Below are positions 51,893-60,805 of a stretch of DNA of 64,000 bases, one piece after another. The notes below the pieces were generated by a model. That model worked only from the letters and a program-made list of their open reading frames with translations. It did no database searches and was not told the origin of the DNA. A program made the translations under genes and the position numbers. Source of the stretch: Mesorhizobium atlanticum (GTDB lineage Bacteria; Pseudomonadota; Alphaproteobacteria; Rhizobiales; Rhizobiaceae); contig NZ_QMBQ01000005.1 in the NCBI RefSeq assembly GCF_003289965.1, positions 593,208 through 657,207 of the forward strand, in the 5' to 3' direction. Positions within the stretch are counted from its first letter, which is position 1, and the number at the start of each line of letters is the position of its first letter.

Positions 51893-53002
51893 ATGGTCGG
51901 AGTGGGCCTCATCGGCACGGGCTTCATGGGCAAGTGCCACGCCATCGCCTGGAACGCGGTGGGCACCGTCTTTCCCGATGTCGACAAGCCGAAACTGGTG
52001 CATCTGGGCGAGGTGAATGACGAGCTCGCCCGGCGCAAGGCCGGCGAATTCGGCTTCGCCAAGGGCTCCGGCGACTGGCGCGCCGTGGTCAACGATCCGG
52101 AGGTCGATGTCGTCTCGCTGACAACGCCCAATCAGTTCCATCCGGAAATGGCGATCGCCATCCTCGAGGCCGGCAAGCATCTGTGGTGCGAGAAGCCGAT
52201 GGCGCCAAGCTTTGCCGAGGCGGAAGCGATGGCGAAGGCCGCCAGGGCATCCGGCAAGGTCGCCGGGCTCGGCTACAACTACATCCAGAACCCCGCCATT
52301 CGCCACATCGGCGCGCTGCTCGAGGAAAAGATCATCGGCGACGTGAATCTCGTGCGCGTCGAGATGGACGAGGACTTCATGGCCGACCCGGAAGCGCTGT
52401 TCTTCTGGAAGCACGAGGCTTCGTCCGGCTATGGCGCGCTCGACGATTTCGCCGTGCATCCGCTGTCCTTGATCAAGGCGCTGTTCGGCCGTGTCAGCCG
52501 CGTCATGTGCGACATGGTCAAACCCTATGCCGACCGCAAGACCGCGTCCGGCACCCGCCGCGCCGTCGAGACCTACGACATCGCCAGCGTCTTGATGCAT
52601 CTCGAGAACGGCGTTGCCGGCACGCTGCTGGTCAACCGCTCGGCCTGGGGCCGCAAGGGCCGCATCGCCATCCAGATCTTCGGCTCGAAGGGTTCGATCC
52701 TCTACGACCAGGAGCGGATGAACGAGTTCCAGCTCTACCTCACCGCCGACAGGCCAACCGAGCAGGGCTACCGCACCATCCTGGTCGCCCCGCACCACAA
52801 GCCTTACGATTCCTTCCTGCCGGCGCCCGGCCATGGCCTCGGCTTCAACGACCTCAAGATGATCGAATGCCGCGAGCTTTTGATGCGCATCGCCGGCAAG
52901 CCGGCCCGTATCATCGACTTCGACGAGGGGCTGGAGATCGAGCGCACCGTGCATGCCATGGCACGCTCCTTCCAGGAGCAGCGCTGGGTCGATGTGAGGT
53001 GA
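51893..53002 (+). CDS. Gfo/Idh/MocA family oxidoreductase
   Basis: A 369-residue NAD(P)-dependent dehydrogenase. The Rossmann motif GLIGTGFMG is near residues 5-13 and the catalytic WCEKPMAPS near 97-105; the C-terminal sheet domain contains YGALDDFAVHPLSLIKAL (in part). It is longer than the inositol dehydrogenases here (330 residues) and belongs to a different subgroup. Divergent from iolR and convergent with the isomerase at 53079. Likely acts on a cyclitol or sugar; the substrate is unknown. Confidence 0.85.
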   Translation: MVGVGLIGTGFMGKCHAIAWNAVGTVFPDVDKPKLVHLGEVNDELARRKAGEFGFAKGSGDWRAVVNDPEVDVVSLTTPNQFHPEMAIAILEAGKHLWCEKPMAPSFAEAEAMAKAARASGKVAGLGYNYIQNPAIRHIGALLEEKIIGDVNLVRVEMDEDFMADPEALFFWKHEASSGYGALDDFAVHPLSLIKALFGRVSRVMCDMVKPYADRKTASGTRRAVETYDIASVLMHLENGVAGTLLVNRSAWGRKGRIAIQIFGSKGSILYDQERMNEFQLYLTADRPTEQGYRTILVAPHHKPYDSFLPAPGHGLGFNDLKMIECRELLMRIAGKPARIIDFDEGLEIERTVHAMARSFQEQRWVDVR

Positions 53003-53078
53003 TCGAGCCGAAAACCGGCGCGACGGCTGGCACCGGTGGCGGCACCGGTCTGGGCGACGACGCCTCGGATCGGCCGCC

Positions 53079-54017
53079 TCAAGCCAGGTTGATGGCGACA
53101 TTGCGCAGCAACGCTACGGATTTGCGCATGCCTTCCATCGGCGACAGCATCATGTCCTCGTGCTCGATCGAGAGCACGTCGTCGTAGCCTGCCTGCTTCA
53201 GCGCGGTGCAGAACTGCCGCCACCATGTCTCGCCATGGCCGTAGCCGAGCGTGATGTAGTTCCAGGCCCTTTCGGCATAATGGTTCGGCGGGCGCGCATC
53301 GAGCACGCCGTCGATGGCCGCCGGTATCGGCTCGACACGCGTATCCTTGGCGTGGACATAGTAGATCGCCGAGCCAAGCTTGCGCACGGCGGCGATCGGA
53401 TCGGCGCCCATCCACATAGGATGGCTCGGATCGTAGTTCGCGCCGACCGTCTCGCCGACGGCGTCGCGAAGCCTGAACAATGTCTGGACATTGTAGACGG
53501 CCTGGTGGCCGTGCAGTTCCAGGCAGAGCTTGCCGACGCCGAGATTGTTCGAAAATTTCACCAGATCGCGCCAGTAAGGGATGATGCATTCGTCCCACTG
53601 GTAGCGCTGGATGTCGGCGCATTCGGGCGGCCAGTCGGTGATGATCCAGTTGGGATTGGCGTCGCCCGGTCCGCCGGGCAGCCCGGACATCATCACCACG
53701 CGGTCGATGCCCATCAGGCTCGCCAGCCGGATCGTGTCTTCCGTCACCTGGCGGTGCTGCTTGCCCTGCGGTCCCGGATGCAGCGGGTTGCCCGAGCAAT
53801 TGAGCGCGGCGATCGTCAGCCCGTGGTCGCGGACCTTGGCGACGAATTCGGCGCGGGTCGCAGCACTGTCCAGCATCGCCGCCAGATCGATATGCGGCGC
53901 CGACGACCAGTTGCCGCAGGCGAACTCCAGCGTCTCCAGCCCGAGCTCGGCCGAGGCGCGCAGCATCTCGTCGAAGGACAGGTTGCCCAGGCTGTCGGTG
54001 ATCATGCCAATCCTCAT
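53079..54017 (-). CDS. Sugar phosphate isomerase/epimerase family protein
   Basis: A 312-residue xylose-isomerase-like barrel starting MRIGMITDSLGNLSFDEML. Metal-ligand motifs are LCLELHGHQAVYN, GANYDPSHPMWMG and YVHAKDTR. It is the last gene of the minus-strand operon 60170-53079 that also encodes an inositol-dehydrogenase-like and an inosose-dehydratase-like enzyme plus an ABC importer. Isomerisation of a keto-cyclitol or keto-sugar fits but is not shown. Confidence 0.82.
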   Translation of the reverse strand: MRIGMITDSLGNLSFDEMLRASAELGLETLEFACGNWSSAPHIDLAAMLDSAATRAEFVAKVRDHGLTIAALNCSGNPLHPGPQGKQHRQVTEDTIRLASLMGIDRVVMMSGLPGGPGDANPNWIITDWPPECADIQRYQWDECIIPYWRDLVKFSNNLGVGKLCLELHGHQAVYNVQTLFRLRDAVGETVGANYDPSHPMWMGADPIAAVRKLGSAIYYVHAKDTRVEPIPAAIDGVLDARPPNHYAERAWNYITLGYGHGETWWRQFCTALKQAGYDDVLSIEHEDMMLSPMEGMRKSVALLRNVAINLA

Positions 54018-54051
54018 GTCGGTGACTCCTGCTTGCCTTCAGACCATCCGC

Positions 54052-55044
54052 TCAGAGCTTTACCGGCTCGAACCTGCCGGACCGCGCCGACGCAAGCGCC
54101 GCCTCGCAAAGGATCATGGCCTTGCGGCCGTCGCTGGCGGTGACCGCCGGGCTCCTGCCGGTTTCGACGCAGCTGATGAAGTGATCGATCTCGGCGGCGT
54201 AGGATTCCGCATAGCGTTCGACGAAGAAGTAGTAGGGCTTGTCGCGCGATATGCCATTGCTCCCATACATCTCCACCGAGGTCGGCAGCCGGTTGCCGGC
54301 CTGCAGCATGCCGTCGGCACCGTGCACCTCGATGCGCTGGTCATAGCCATAGGCGGTCCTGACGCTGTTGTTGATGTGGCATTGCCGCCCCGACGCCGTG
54401 CGCAGGATGAACATCGCGGTGTCGTAGTCGCCGAGCTTCCTGTATTGCGGCGCCACCAGCGAGGATCCGGTCGCGAACAGTTCCACCGGCTCCTCGCCCA
54501 GCATGTTCCGCGCCATGTCGAAGTCGTGGATGGTCATTTCGCGAAAGACGCCGCCGCCTCCGGCAAGCGCTTCCTCGGTTTCGGGTTCGGGATCGCGGCT
54601 GGTGATGATGACCTGCTCGACGGCGCCGATCTCGCCGCCGTCGAGGCGCTCCTTCAGCGCCCGGAAGCTCGGATCGAAGCGACGGTTGAAACCGATCTGG
54701 AAAGGCACGCCGGCCTTCGCGACCGCCGCCAGGCACTCGTCGGTGCGCTTGAGATCGAGATCGATCGGCTTCTCGCAGAAGATCGCCTTGCCTTTCGCCG
54801 CCGCTGCCATGGCAAGCTCGGCATGGGTGCGCGTCGCCGAGGCGATGAACACCATCTTCACCGCCGGATCGTTCATCACCGTCTCGGTGTCGGCGATCTC
54901 GGCGCCGGTCGCGGCTGCGACCTTGGCGGCGGCCTCCCGGTTGGGATCGACGATATAGCGCAGCCTCACCTTCGGGTGGCGCGCGAGATTGCCGGCATGC
55001 ACCCTTCCGATCAGTCCCACCCCGAACAGACAAACATCCATCAT
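54052..55044 (-). CDS. Inositol 2-dehydrogenase-like protein (IolG paralogue)
   Basis: A 330-residue Gfo/Idh dehydrogenase: GVGLIG (about 8-13), catalytic FCEKPIDLD (about 91-99), NRRFDPSF and TIHDFDMARNMLGEEP. These segments are almost the same as in idhA at 26238, so it is a close functional relative, probably for another inositol stereoisomer or derivative. The start follows AGGAAAGTTGAACGC. It sits between an isomerase and the permeases of a Mal-type importer in one operon. Confidence 0.87.
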   Translation of the reverse strand: MMDVCLFGVGLIGRVHAGNLARHPKVRLRYIVDPNREAAAKVAAATGAEIADTETVMNDPAVKMVFIASATRTHAELAMAAAAKGKAIFCEKPIDLDLKRTDECLAAVAKAGVPFQIGFNRRFDPSFRALKERLDGGEIGAVEQVIITSRDPEPETEEALAGGGGVFREMTIHDFDMARNMLGEEPVELFATGSSLVAPQYRKLGDYDTAMFILRTASGRQCHINNSVRTAYGYDQRIEVHGADGMLQAGNRLPTSVEMYGSNGISRDKPYYFFVERYAESYAAEIDHFISCVETGRSPAVTASDGRKAMILCEAALASARSGRFEPVKL

Positions 55045-55103
55045 GCGTTCAACTTTCCTGTGCGGCCGTCCGCGACGGCCAGTTCAACATGCCCGGCTGG
55101 CGG

Positions 55104-55922
55104 TCACTTCACGGCGCCCATGGTCAGGCCGCGAACCAGGTGCCGCTGCACCAGCAGCGCGAAAAAGACGATCGGCAGCGCTCCGATGACGCCGGCGGCG
55201 GCCATCGAGGCCCAGTCGGTGTCGATGCGCCCGATGAGCGTGGCGGTGCCGCGCGGCATGGTCATTGCCCGCGGCGTCGCGGTCAGCGCCAGCGCGAAAA
55301 GGAATTCGTTGAAGGTGACCAGCACGGCGAAGATGGCGGTGGCCGCCAACCCCGGCGCTGCCAGCGGCAGCGTGATGCGGCGGAAGGCGCCGAAGCGTGA
55401 ATCGCCGTCCACCATGGCCGCCTCCTCGAGGTCGACGGGAATCTCGCGGAAGAAGCTCTCCATCATCCAGACGCAAAAGGTGACGTTGAAGGCGGTGTAG
55501 GTGGCGATCAGGCCAAGCCAGCTGTCGAGCAGCCCGAGGCTCAGCATCAAGAGATAGACGGGTATCAGGATCACCACCGGCGGGATGATGCGAAGCGTCA
55601 GCAGGAAGAGACCGATCTTGCGCTCCGCGGCGAACGGCAGGCGGAATCTCGCGATCGCGTAGGCGCCCATCGCGCCGAAGACCAGCGCTATCGCGACCGA
55701 GAAGAAGGTCACCACCACCGAGTTCGCCAGGTAGGAGCCGAACTGCTTTTCGGTGAACAGCCTGACGTAATTGTCGAGCGTCGGCACATGCGGGTAGAGC
55801 GTGCCTTCCTGGGTGATCTCGCGGTTCGACTTGAGCGAGGTGGAGACCAGCCAGTAGATCGGCAGCAGCACGACTGCGAGCACGAAGATGGTGGTGAGGA
55901 TGCGCGCCAGACGGGTGCTCAT
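55104..55922 (-). CDS. Carbohydrate ABC transporter permease (MalG type)
   Basis: A 272-residue permease with six helices. It has YWLVSTSLKSNREI after the first helix and the coupling EAA motif IPVDLEEAAMVDGDSRFGAFRRITLPL (in part). It overlaps the MalF-type gene by 4 bp. It belongs to the carbohydrate-uptake-transporter-1 type, unlike the two RbsC-type systems elsewhere in the window. Confidence 0.92.
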   Translation of the reverse strand: MSTRLARILTTIFVLAVVLLPIYWLVSTSLKSNREITQEGTLYPHVPTLDNYVRLFTEKQFGSYLANSVVVTFFSVAIALVFGAMGAYAIARFRLPFAAERKIGLFLLTLRIIPPVVILIPVYLLMLSLGLLDSWLGLIATYTAFNVTFCVWMMESFFREIPVDLEEAAMVDGDSRFGAFRRITLPLAAPGLAATAIFAVLVTFNEFLFALALTATPRAMTMPRGTATLIGRIDTDWASMAAAGVIGALPIVFFALLVQRHLVRGLTMGAVK

Positions 55923-56824
55923 GACGCGTCGACCCTGCGCAGGAGCCTGATGGCGCTGAAGGCGAGCGCGAGCACGACGAGGCCGATCGTCACGAACAGC
56001 GCCGCCGCGTATCCGGTCTGCTGGAACTTGAACGCGGTGTCATAGCCATAGATCGAGATCAGCCTCGTCGCTTCGCCCGGCCCGCCTCGGGTCAGCACGA
56101 AAACCTGGTCGAAGGTGCCGAAGGCGTCGATGGTGCGCAGCACGATGGCGACCGCGAGCACCGGCCGCATCATCGGAAAGGTGAGATCGGCGAAGACGCG
56201 CCAAGGCCCGGCGCCGTCGACGCGCGCCGCTTCGAACGGCTCGTGCGGCAGCGACTGCAGGCCGGCGAGCAGGATCAGGAACATCAGCGGCGTCCATTCC
56301 CAGACGTCGAGCACGACAAGGCCGATGAAGGCATTGAGCGGGTTGCCGAGGATCTGGACCCCGCCGCCGCCCATGGCTTCCGAGAGCGCCGTCAGCATGC
56401 CGGCGTCGCTGGCGTAGATCAGTCGGAACAGGATGGCGACGACGACCGGCGTGATCACCATGGGAATGATCAGCACCGTCCTCAGCAGCCGTATGCCGCG
56501 GAATTCATGCAGGCAGAACAAGGCCAGCGCGAAGCCCAGCACCGCCTCGATCGACACCGAAAGCGCCACGAACTTGACCGTGACCCACAGCGAGTTCAGG
56601 AACTGCGCGTCGCTCCAAAGCTGCACATAGTTCTGGAAGCCGACATCTGCGACCGGCGACCCGTAGCGATAAGCCCGGGTGCTGGCGCGCAGCCCGTCCC
56701 AAAGCGGATAGACGAGCACGCCGAGCACGACCATCAGGCCCGGCGCCAGCATGAGATAGGGGAGGGCGAGGTCGAGCCCCGCCCCCTGCAGGCGATATTT
56801 GCGCGCCTGCGTGCCGGTTCGCAT
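55919..56824 (-). CDS. Carbohydrate ABC transporter permease (MalF type)
   Basis: A 301-residue permease starting MRTGTQARKYRLQ, with six hydrophobic helices and the EAA motif around EPFEAARVDGAGPWRVFADLTFP (in part). The ATG at 56824 overlaps the binding-protein stop (TGATG), which fixes the start; a longer frame upstream is inside the binding-protein gene. It pairs with the MalG-type permease. Confidence 0.92.
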   Translation of the reverse strand: MRTGTQARKYRLQGAGLDLALPYLMLAPGLMVVLGVLVYPLWDGLRASTRAYRYGSPVADVGFQNYVQLWSDAQFLNSLWVTVKFVALSVSIEAVLGFALALFCLHEFRGIRLLRTVLIIPMVITPVVVAILFRLIYASDAGMLTALSEAMGGGGVQILGNPLNAFIGLVVLDVWEWTPLMFLILLAGLQSLPHEPFEAARVDGAGPWRVFADLTFPMMRPVLAVAIVLRTIDAFGTFDQVFVLTRGGPGEATRLISIYGYDTAFKFQQTGYAAALFVTIGLVVLALAFSAIRLLRRVDAS

Positions 56825-58137
56825 CAGTAGTACCCGACCGTGGTCAGGTAGTCCTTGACCTGCTTGGCCGCCGTATCCAAAGCGGCACCGCCGCCGGAGC
56901 CTGCCTGCAAGGCCTTGTTGAGCTCGATGCCGAGCAGTTCCTCGACCTTCGCCCAGTCGGGCGTGCGCGGCCTGGGCAGCGCGCCGGCGTCGAGCTGCTG
57001 GAGCGCGATCGGTATCAGCCGGTTGCCGGGCTTGGCGACACCGAAGGCGCTGCGCTTGACCGGAATGGAGCCCGCTTCCGATAGCTTGGCCTGCGTCTCG
57101 GCGCTGACATACCACTTCAGGAACTCGATGGAGTTCGCCTTGTTGGGCGCCGATTTTGGCACGCCGGCGATGAAGATGCCCATCTGGGCGATCGCCTTTT
57201 CCTGTTTCGGCACGACCCCGAAATCGAGCTTGCCCGCGACCTTGGTCTGGGCGGGATCATCGGCCTTCAGCGCGTTGCCCGAGTATTGGATGATGGCGCC
57301 TGCCTCGCCGCCGAGGATCGCCGCGCCCTCCTGGTCGGAATCGAACTCGACCACGCCGCTCGGTGCGTTCTGCTTCATCGTGCCGACGAAGAAATCGGCC
57401 GAGGCCTTGCCTTCGGCGGAATTGAAGATCGGGTTCCACTTGTCGTCGAAGAAGGAGCCGCCGAACGACAGGAAGACCGGATACCAGCTGGTGACGATCG
57501 GGTTGCCGGAAACGCCGCGGAAGACGACCGGGTATTTGATCTTGCCGGCGGCGACGCCTTCCTTGCCCTTGGCGATCACCTCGTCCCAGGTCTTCGGCGC
57601 GCCGCCGGTGAAGACGTCGTTGCGATAGGTGAGCGTCTGCAGGTCGCCGACGAAGGGCACGCAGATCAGCGTCGGCTTGGCGTTCTCGAAACCCTTGACG
57701 CGAGGCCCCTTCTGCGGCGGCCAGTAGCCCATGTCGATCATCGGGCCGATCCAGTCCTTGTCCGACCCATCGATGCCGCCGGCGCCAAGGTCCTCGAGCA
57801 CGTTGGCGGCGCCGAACTGCGGCACCCACGGGTCGTCGAGCAGATAGAGGTCGTACTGGCCGGCGCCGCTCTGGGCGTCGGCGAACCACTTCTCGAGCGT
57901 CACTCCGTATTCGTCCTCGAGGAACTGGATGTCGAAGCCCTGTTCCTTGGCCAGCGGGATGATCTTTTCCTTGAACGGCGTCAGGCCGCCATCGGCGAAG
58001 GCGCCGATGATCACTTTCTTGCCGGCCGCCTTTGCCGGCATCGGCAGGCCGAGCGTGGTCAGCGCGGTGGTCGCCAGGGCCATGCCAAGCCCGGCCTTGA
58101 TGACGGATCGGCGAGTAAGTCTGCTGGAATGCATCAT
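56824..58137 (-). CDS. Carbohydrate ABC transporter substrate-binding protein with Tat signal
   Basis: A 437-residue family 1 solute-binding protein. The N-terminus has a twin-arginine motif T-R9-R10-S-V-I-K followed by a hydrophobic stretch and AKA near residue 37, so export is probably through the Tat pathway after folding. The body shows family 1 features (FGAANVLEDLG, GVSGNPIVTSWYPVF). The start overlaps the ATPase stop (ATGA). The ligand is inferred to be a cyclitol or sugar acid from the neighbours; Tat export hints at a bound cofactor-like ligand or fast folding. Confidence 0.88.
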   Translation of the reverse strand: MMHSSRLTRRSVIKAGLGMALATTALTTLGLPMPAKAAGKKVIIGAFADGGLTPFKEKIIPLAKEQGFDIQFLEDEYGVTLEKWFADAQSGAGQYDLYLLDDPWVPQFGAANVLEDLGAGGIDGSDKDWIGPMIDMGYWPPQKGPRVKGFENAKPTLICVPFVGDLQTLTYRNDVFTGGAPKTWDEVIAKGKEGVAAGKIKYPVVFRGVSGNPIVTSWYPVFLSFGGSFFDDKWNPIFNSAEGKASADFFVGTMKQNAPSGVVEFDSDQEGAAILGGEAGAIIQYSGNALKADDPAQTKVAGKLDFGVVPKQEKAIAQMGIFIAGVPKSAPNKANSIEFLKWYVSAETQAKLSEAGSIPVKRSAFGVAKPGNRLIPIALQQLDAGALPRPRTPDWAKVEELLGIELNKALQAGSGGGAALDTAAKQVKDYLTTVGYY

Positions 58138-59231
58138 GTCACTCTCCCATTGTTGTTGACCCTGTGGACGGCCGTCAGGCCGGCCGAATTGAAGAAACAG
58201 GCGTTCGCCGGGTCGAAGGCGACGCCGATGCTTTCACCCACCACACCCCTGAATTCGCGGCCGGCCCGGACCGAGACGTTGCCGCCTTCCAGGCGGACAT
58301 TGACCAGCGTCTCGTTGCCCATCGGTTCGACGACGTAGATTTCGCCCTGCAGCGCATCGGGTGTGTCGGCGGCGGCAGCGCTGCAATCTTCCGGCCGCAG
58401 CCCGATTTCGGCGACGGAGGCGGCGCGGCAGGCGGCGAGCCGCGCGGCGTCCAGCGGGACGACCTTGCCGGCCACGATGACGCCTTTCTCCGAAAGCGCC
58501 GCCGGCAGGATGTTCATCGGCGGGTTGCCGACGAAGGTGGCGACGAAGCGGTTCGCCGGGCGGTCGTATATCTCGATGGGCGGCGCCATCTGCTGCAGCT
58601 CGCCGCCATGCATGACGGCGACGAAGTCGGCCATCGTCAGGGCCTCGACCTGGTCGTGGGTGACGTAGATGGTGGTGGCGCTGAGGCGCTGGCAGAGCCG
58701 CTTGATCTCGCCGCGCATGGTGAGCCTGAGCCGCGCGTCGAGATTGGAGAGCGGCTCGTCCATCAGGAAGGCCGCCGGATCGCGCACGATGGCGCGCGCC
58801 AGCGCGACGCGCTGGCGCTGGCCGCCCGAAAGCTGGCGTGGCCTGCGGTCGAGCAGGTGGCCGATTTCGAGAATGGCGGCGACCTCGCCGATCTTGGCCT
58901 TTCGCCCGGCGTCCGGCGTGCCGCGGATCCACAACGGATAGCCGATGTTTTCGGCGACCGTCATCTGCGGATAGAGCGCGTAGCTCTGGAAGACCATAGC
59001 GATGTCGCGGTCGCGCGGCTGCAGCCGCGTGACGTCGCGCTCACCGATGAAGACCTTGCCCGCGCTCGGCATGTCGAGCCCGGCCAGGATGCGCAGCGCC
59101 GTGGTCTTGCCGCAGCCCGACGGGCCGAGCAAAGCGAGGAATTTGTGATCCGGCACGGCAAGGTCGAGCGATCGCAGCACGTTGAGCGCGCCGAAGCTCT
59201 TGACCACCTTCTGGTACAGAACCGAACTCAT
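58134..59231 (-). CDS. Carbohydrate ABC transporter ATPase (MalK/UgpC type)
   Basis: A 365-residue ATPase. The N-terminal domain has Walker A GPSGCGKTT (about 34-42), signature LSGGQRQR, Walker B FLMDEPLSNLDA and switch His in YVTHDQVEAL. A C-terminal TOBE/OB regulatory domain (about 240-365) marks it as MalK type. It is the second gene of the operon, 27 bp after the IolE-like gene. Upstream position of the ATPase relative to its permeases is unusual but not rare. Confidence 0.93.
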   Translation of the reverse strand: MSSVLYQKVVKSFGALNVLRSLDLAVPDHKFLALLGPSGCGKTTALRILAGLDMPSAGKVFIGERDVTRLQPRDRDIAMVFQSYALYPQMTVAENIGYPLWIRGTPDAGRKAKIGEVAAILEIGHLLDRRPRQLSGGQRQRVALARAIVRDPAAFLMDEPLSNLDARLRLTMRGEIKRLCQRLSATTIYVTHDQVEALTMADFVAVMHGGELQQMAPPIEIYDRPANRFVATFVGNPPMNILPAALSEKGVIVAGKVVPLDAARLAACRAASVAEIGLRPEDCSAAAADTPDALQGEIYVVEPMGNETLVNVRLEGGNVSVRAGREFRGVVGESIGVAFDPANACFFNSAGLTAVHRVNNNGRVT

Positions 59232-59258
59232 CTCCCTCCCCGGCGCCCCATGCTTTCC

Positions 59259-60170
59259 TCAGCCCTTGCGCTCGTGGACATAGAAGCCCGCGCCCTCGGC
59301 CAGCTTCTTCAGATTGCGATACCCCATCGTGGCATAGGTCAAGGGGTGCGCCTTGGCCGGGTCCTGCTCGGCCTCCACCACCAGCCAGCCGGAATAGCCG
59401 TGGTCGGCGAGGATCTTGAGCAGCGTCGGATAGTCGATCGCGCCGTCGCCGGGCACGGTGAAGATGCCTTCCATCACCGCGCCCATGAAGCTCATGTCGG
59501 TGTCGCGCGCCTTCTTCAGCATGGCCGGGCGGACGTCCTTGCAGTGGACATGCACGACGCGCACGACATGCCGGCGCAGCAATTGCTCCGGATCGCCGCC
59601 GGAAAAGGCGCAGTGCCCGGTGTCGTAGAGCAGGCCGACCGCCTCGCCGGTTGTGTGCATCAGCCTGTCGATTTCCTGGTCGGTCTCGACGATCGTGCCC
59701 ATGTGATGGTGGAAGGCCATGCCGACGCCGAAATCCGAAAATCGCTCGGCGAGCCTGGTGATCTTGGCGCCATAGGCCTTCCATTCGCCGTCCATCAGCT
59801 TCGGCCGCCGCGAGATCGGATCGTGGATGGCGCCGTGCCGGCCGCGCGAGGTGTCGGCATAGACGACATGCCGGGCGCCGAGGTCGCGCAGCAGCGTCAG
59901 ATGCGGCCGGATCGCCTCGAACTCCTCGTCGACCTCCTTCTCGCAGATGCGCCCGTCATACCAGCCGGAGACCAGCGCCAGCCCGTAATGGTCGAGGATG
60001 GGCCGAAGCGTGCGGCTGTCGCGCGGAAACTTGCCGCCAAGCTCGGTGCCGGCATAACCCGCTTCCGCGGTTTCGCTCAGGCACGTCTCGAGCGGCGTGT
60101 CGCCGCCCAGTTCCGGCACGTCGTCATTGGTCCAGGTGATCGGGTTGATGCCAAGTCGAACTGTCGTCAT
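59259..60170 (-). CDS. Inosose dehydratase-like protein (IolE/MocC family)
   Basis: A 303-residue xylose-isomerase-like barrel starting MTTVRLGINPITWTNDDVPE. It carries FHHHMGTIVETD, LLYDTGHCAFSGGD, HVHCKDVR and VVEAEQDPAKAHP, all shared in form with iolE at 45951. It is the first gene of the operon 60170-53079. MocC of rhizopine catabolism is of this family, so the substrate may be an inosose derived from a substituted inositol. ATG at 60170; the longer frame runs into the promoter. Confidence 0.85.
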   Translation of the reverse strand: MTTVRLGINPITWTNDDVPELGGDTPLETCLSETAEAGYAGTELGGKFPRDSRTLRPILDHYGLALVSGWYDGRICEKEVDEEFEAIRPHLTLLRDLGARHVVYADTSRGRHGAIHDPISRRPKLMDGEWKAYGAKITRLAERFSDFGVGMAFHHHMGTIVETDQEIDRLMHTTGEAVGLLYDTGHCAFSGGDPEQLLRRHVVRVVHVHCKDVRPAMLKKARDTDMSFMGAVMEGIFTVPGDGAIDYPTLLKILADHGYSGWLVVEAEQDPAKAHPLTYATMGYRNLKKLAEGAGFYVHERKG

Positions 60171-60805
60171 TGCTCGCTTTCCGCCCCGCACCCAGATGGC
60201 TGCGGGGTGCTCATTTCGGGAGGGAAATGGCTTCATGCCTGCGGCGGGCGATGCATCGCCCTGCCTTGCCTGTCCGGCCGGCAGCCTCCCAGTTGCTAGC
60301 CCGGACTTGTGTTCCCCGTCTTGCGCCGACGTCTCACCCCAACGTCACAGGGCAAAGTCTACGCCGCTCTGTCTCCATCGCGAGGGCCAGTTTTCCGGAA
60401 AATGAAGGAACCAGTTTGTGCTGGGAGGTGGGTGTGGCAGGATGCGGGGATGGGAAATCTGGAAATCATCGAGCGGCAGCGCGAGGCCCCCCTCTCTGGC
60501 CTGCCGGCCATCTCCCCCTCAAGGGGGGAGATCGGATGTCACGCCGGCTTTCGCCAATCACCAACGTTGCAAGGAGAAGCGAGGCGCTCGAACTGCCAAT
60601 CTCCCCCCTTGAGGGGGAGATGTCCGGCAGGACAGAGAGGGGGGCGAAGAAACTCGACCTTGGAAGCCAAGTTCCTCGCCCCCACGAAGTGGGGGAGAGG
60701 TGGCTCGGCGAAGCCGAGACGGAGAGGGGGAGCGCCCTATGCGATTGCCCTCCGCCGCCGGGTCAAGAGCACACACCTCCCGTCCAACGCCAGAGCGCGG
60801 TGAAA
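60171..60805. repeat. Divergent promoter gap with repeat C mosaic
   Basis: 635 bp between the divergent iolE-like and MocR-type genes. A perfect dyad TTTTCCGGAAAA (60391-60402) could be an operator. From 60480 to 60740 there are stacked palindromes: ATCTCCCCCT/GGGGGGAGAT (60510-60532), a near-identical one in 60599-60621, and the 33 bp family C unit (60692-60724, minus orientation) with CTCGGCGAAGCCGAG. No gene is supported. Confidence 0.65.

Noticed and set aside
58164..60299. 711-codon open frame opposite the ABC ATPase and IolE-like genes
   Set aside because: Antisense shadow spanning two real genes and their gap.
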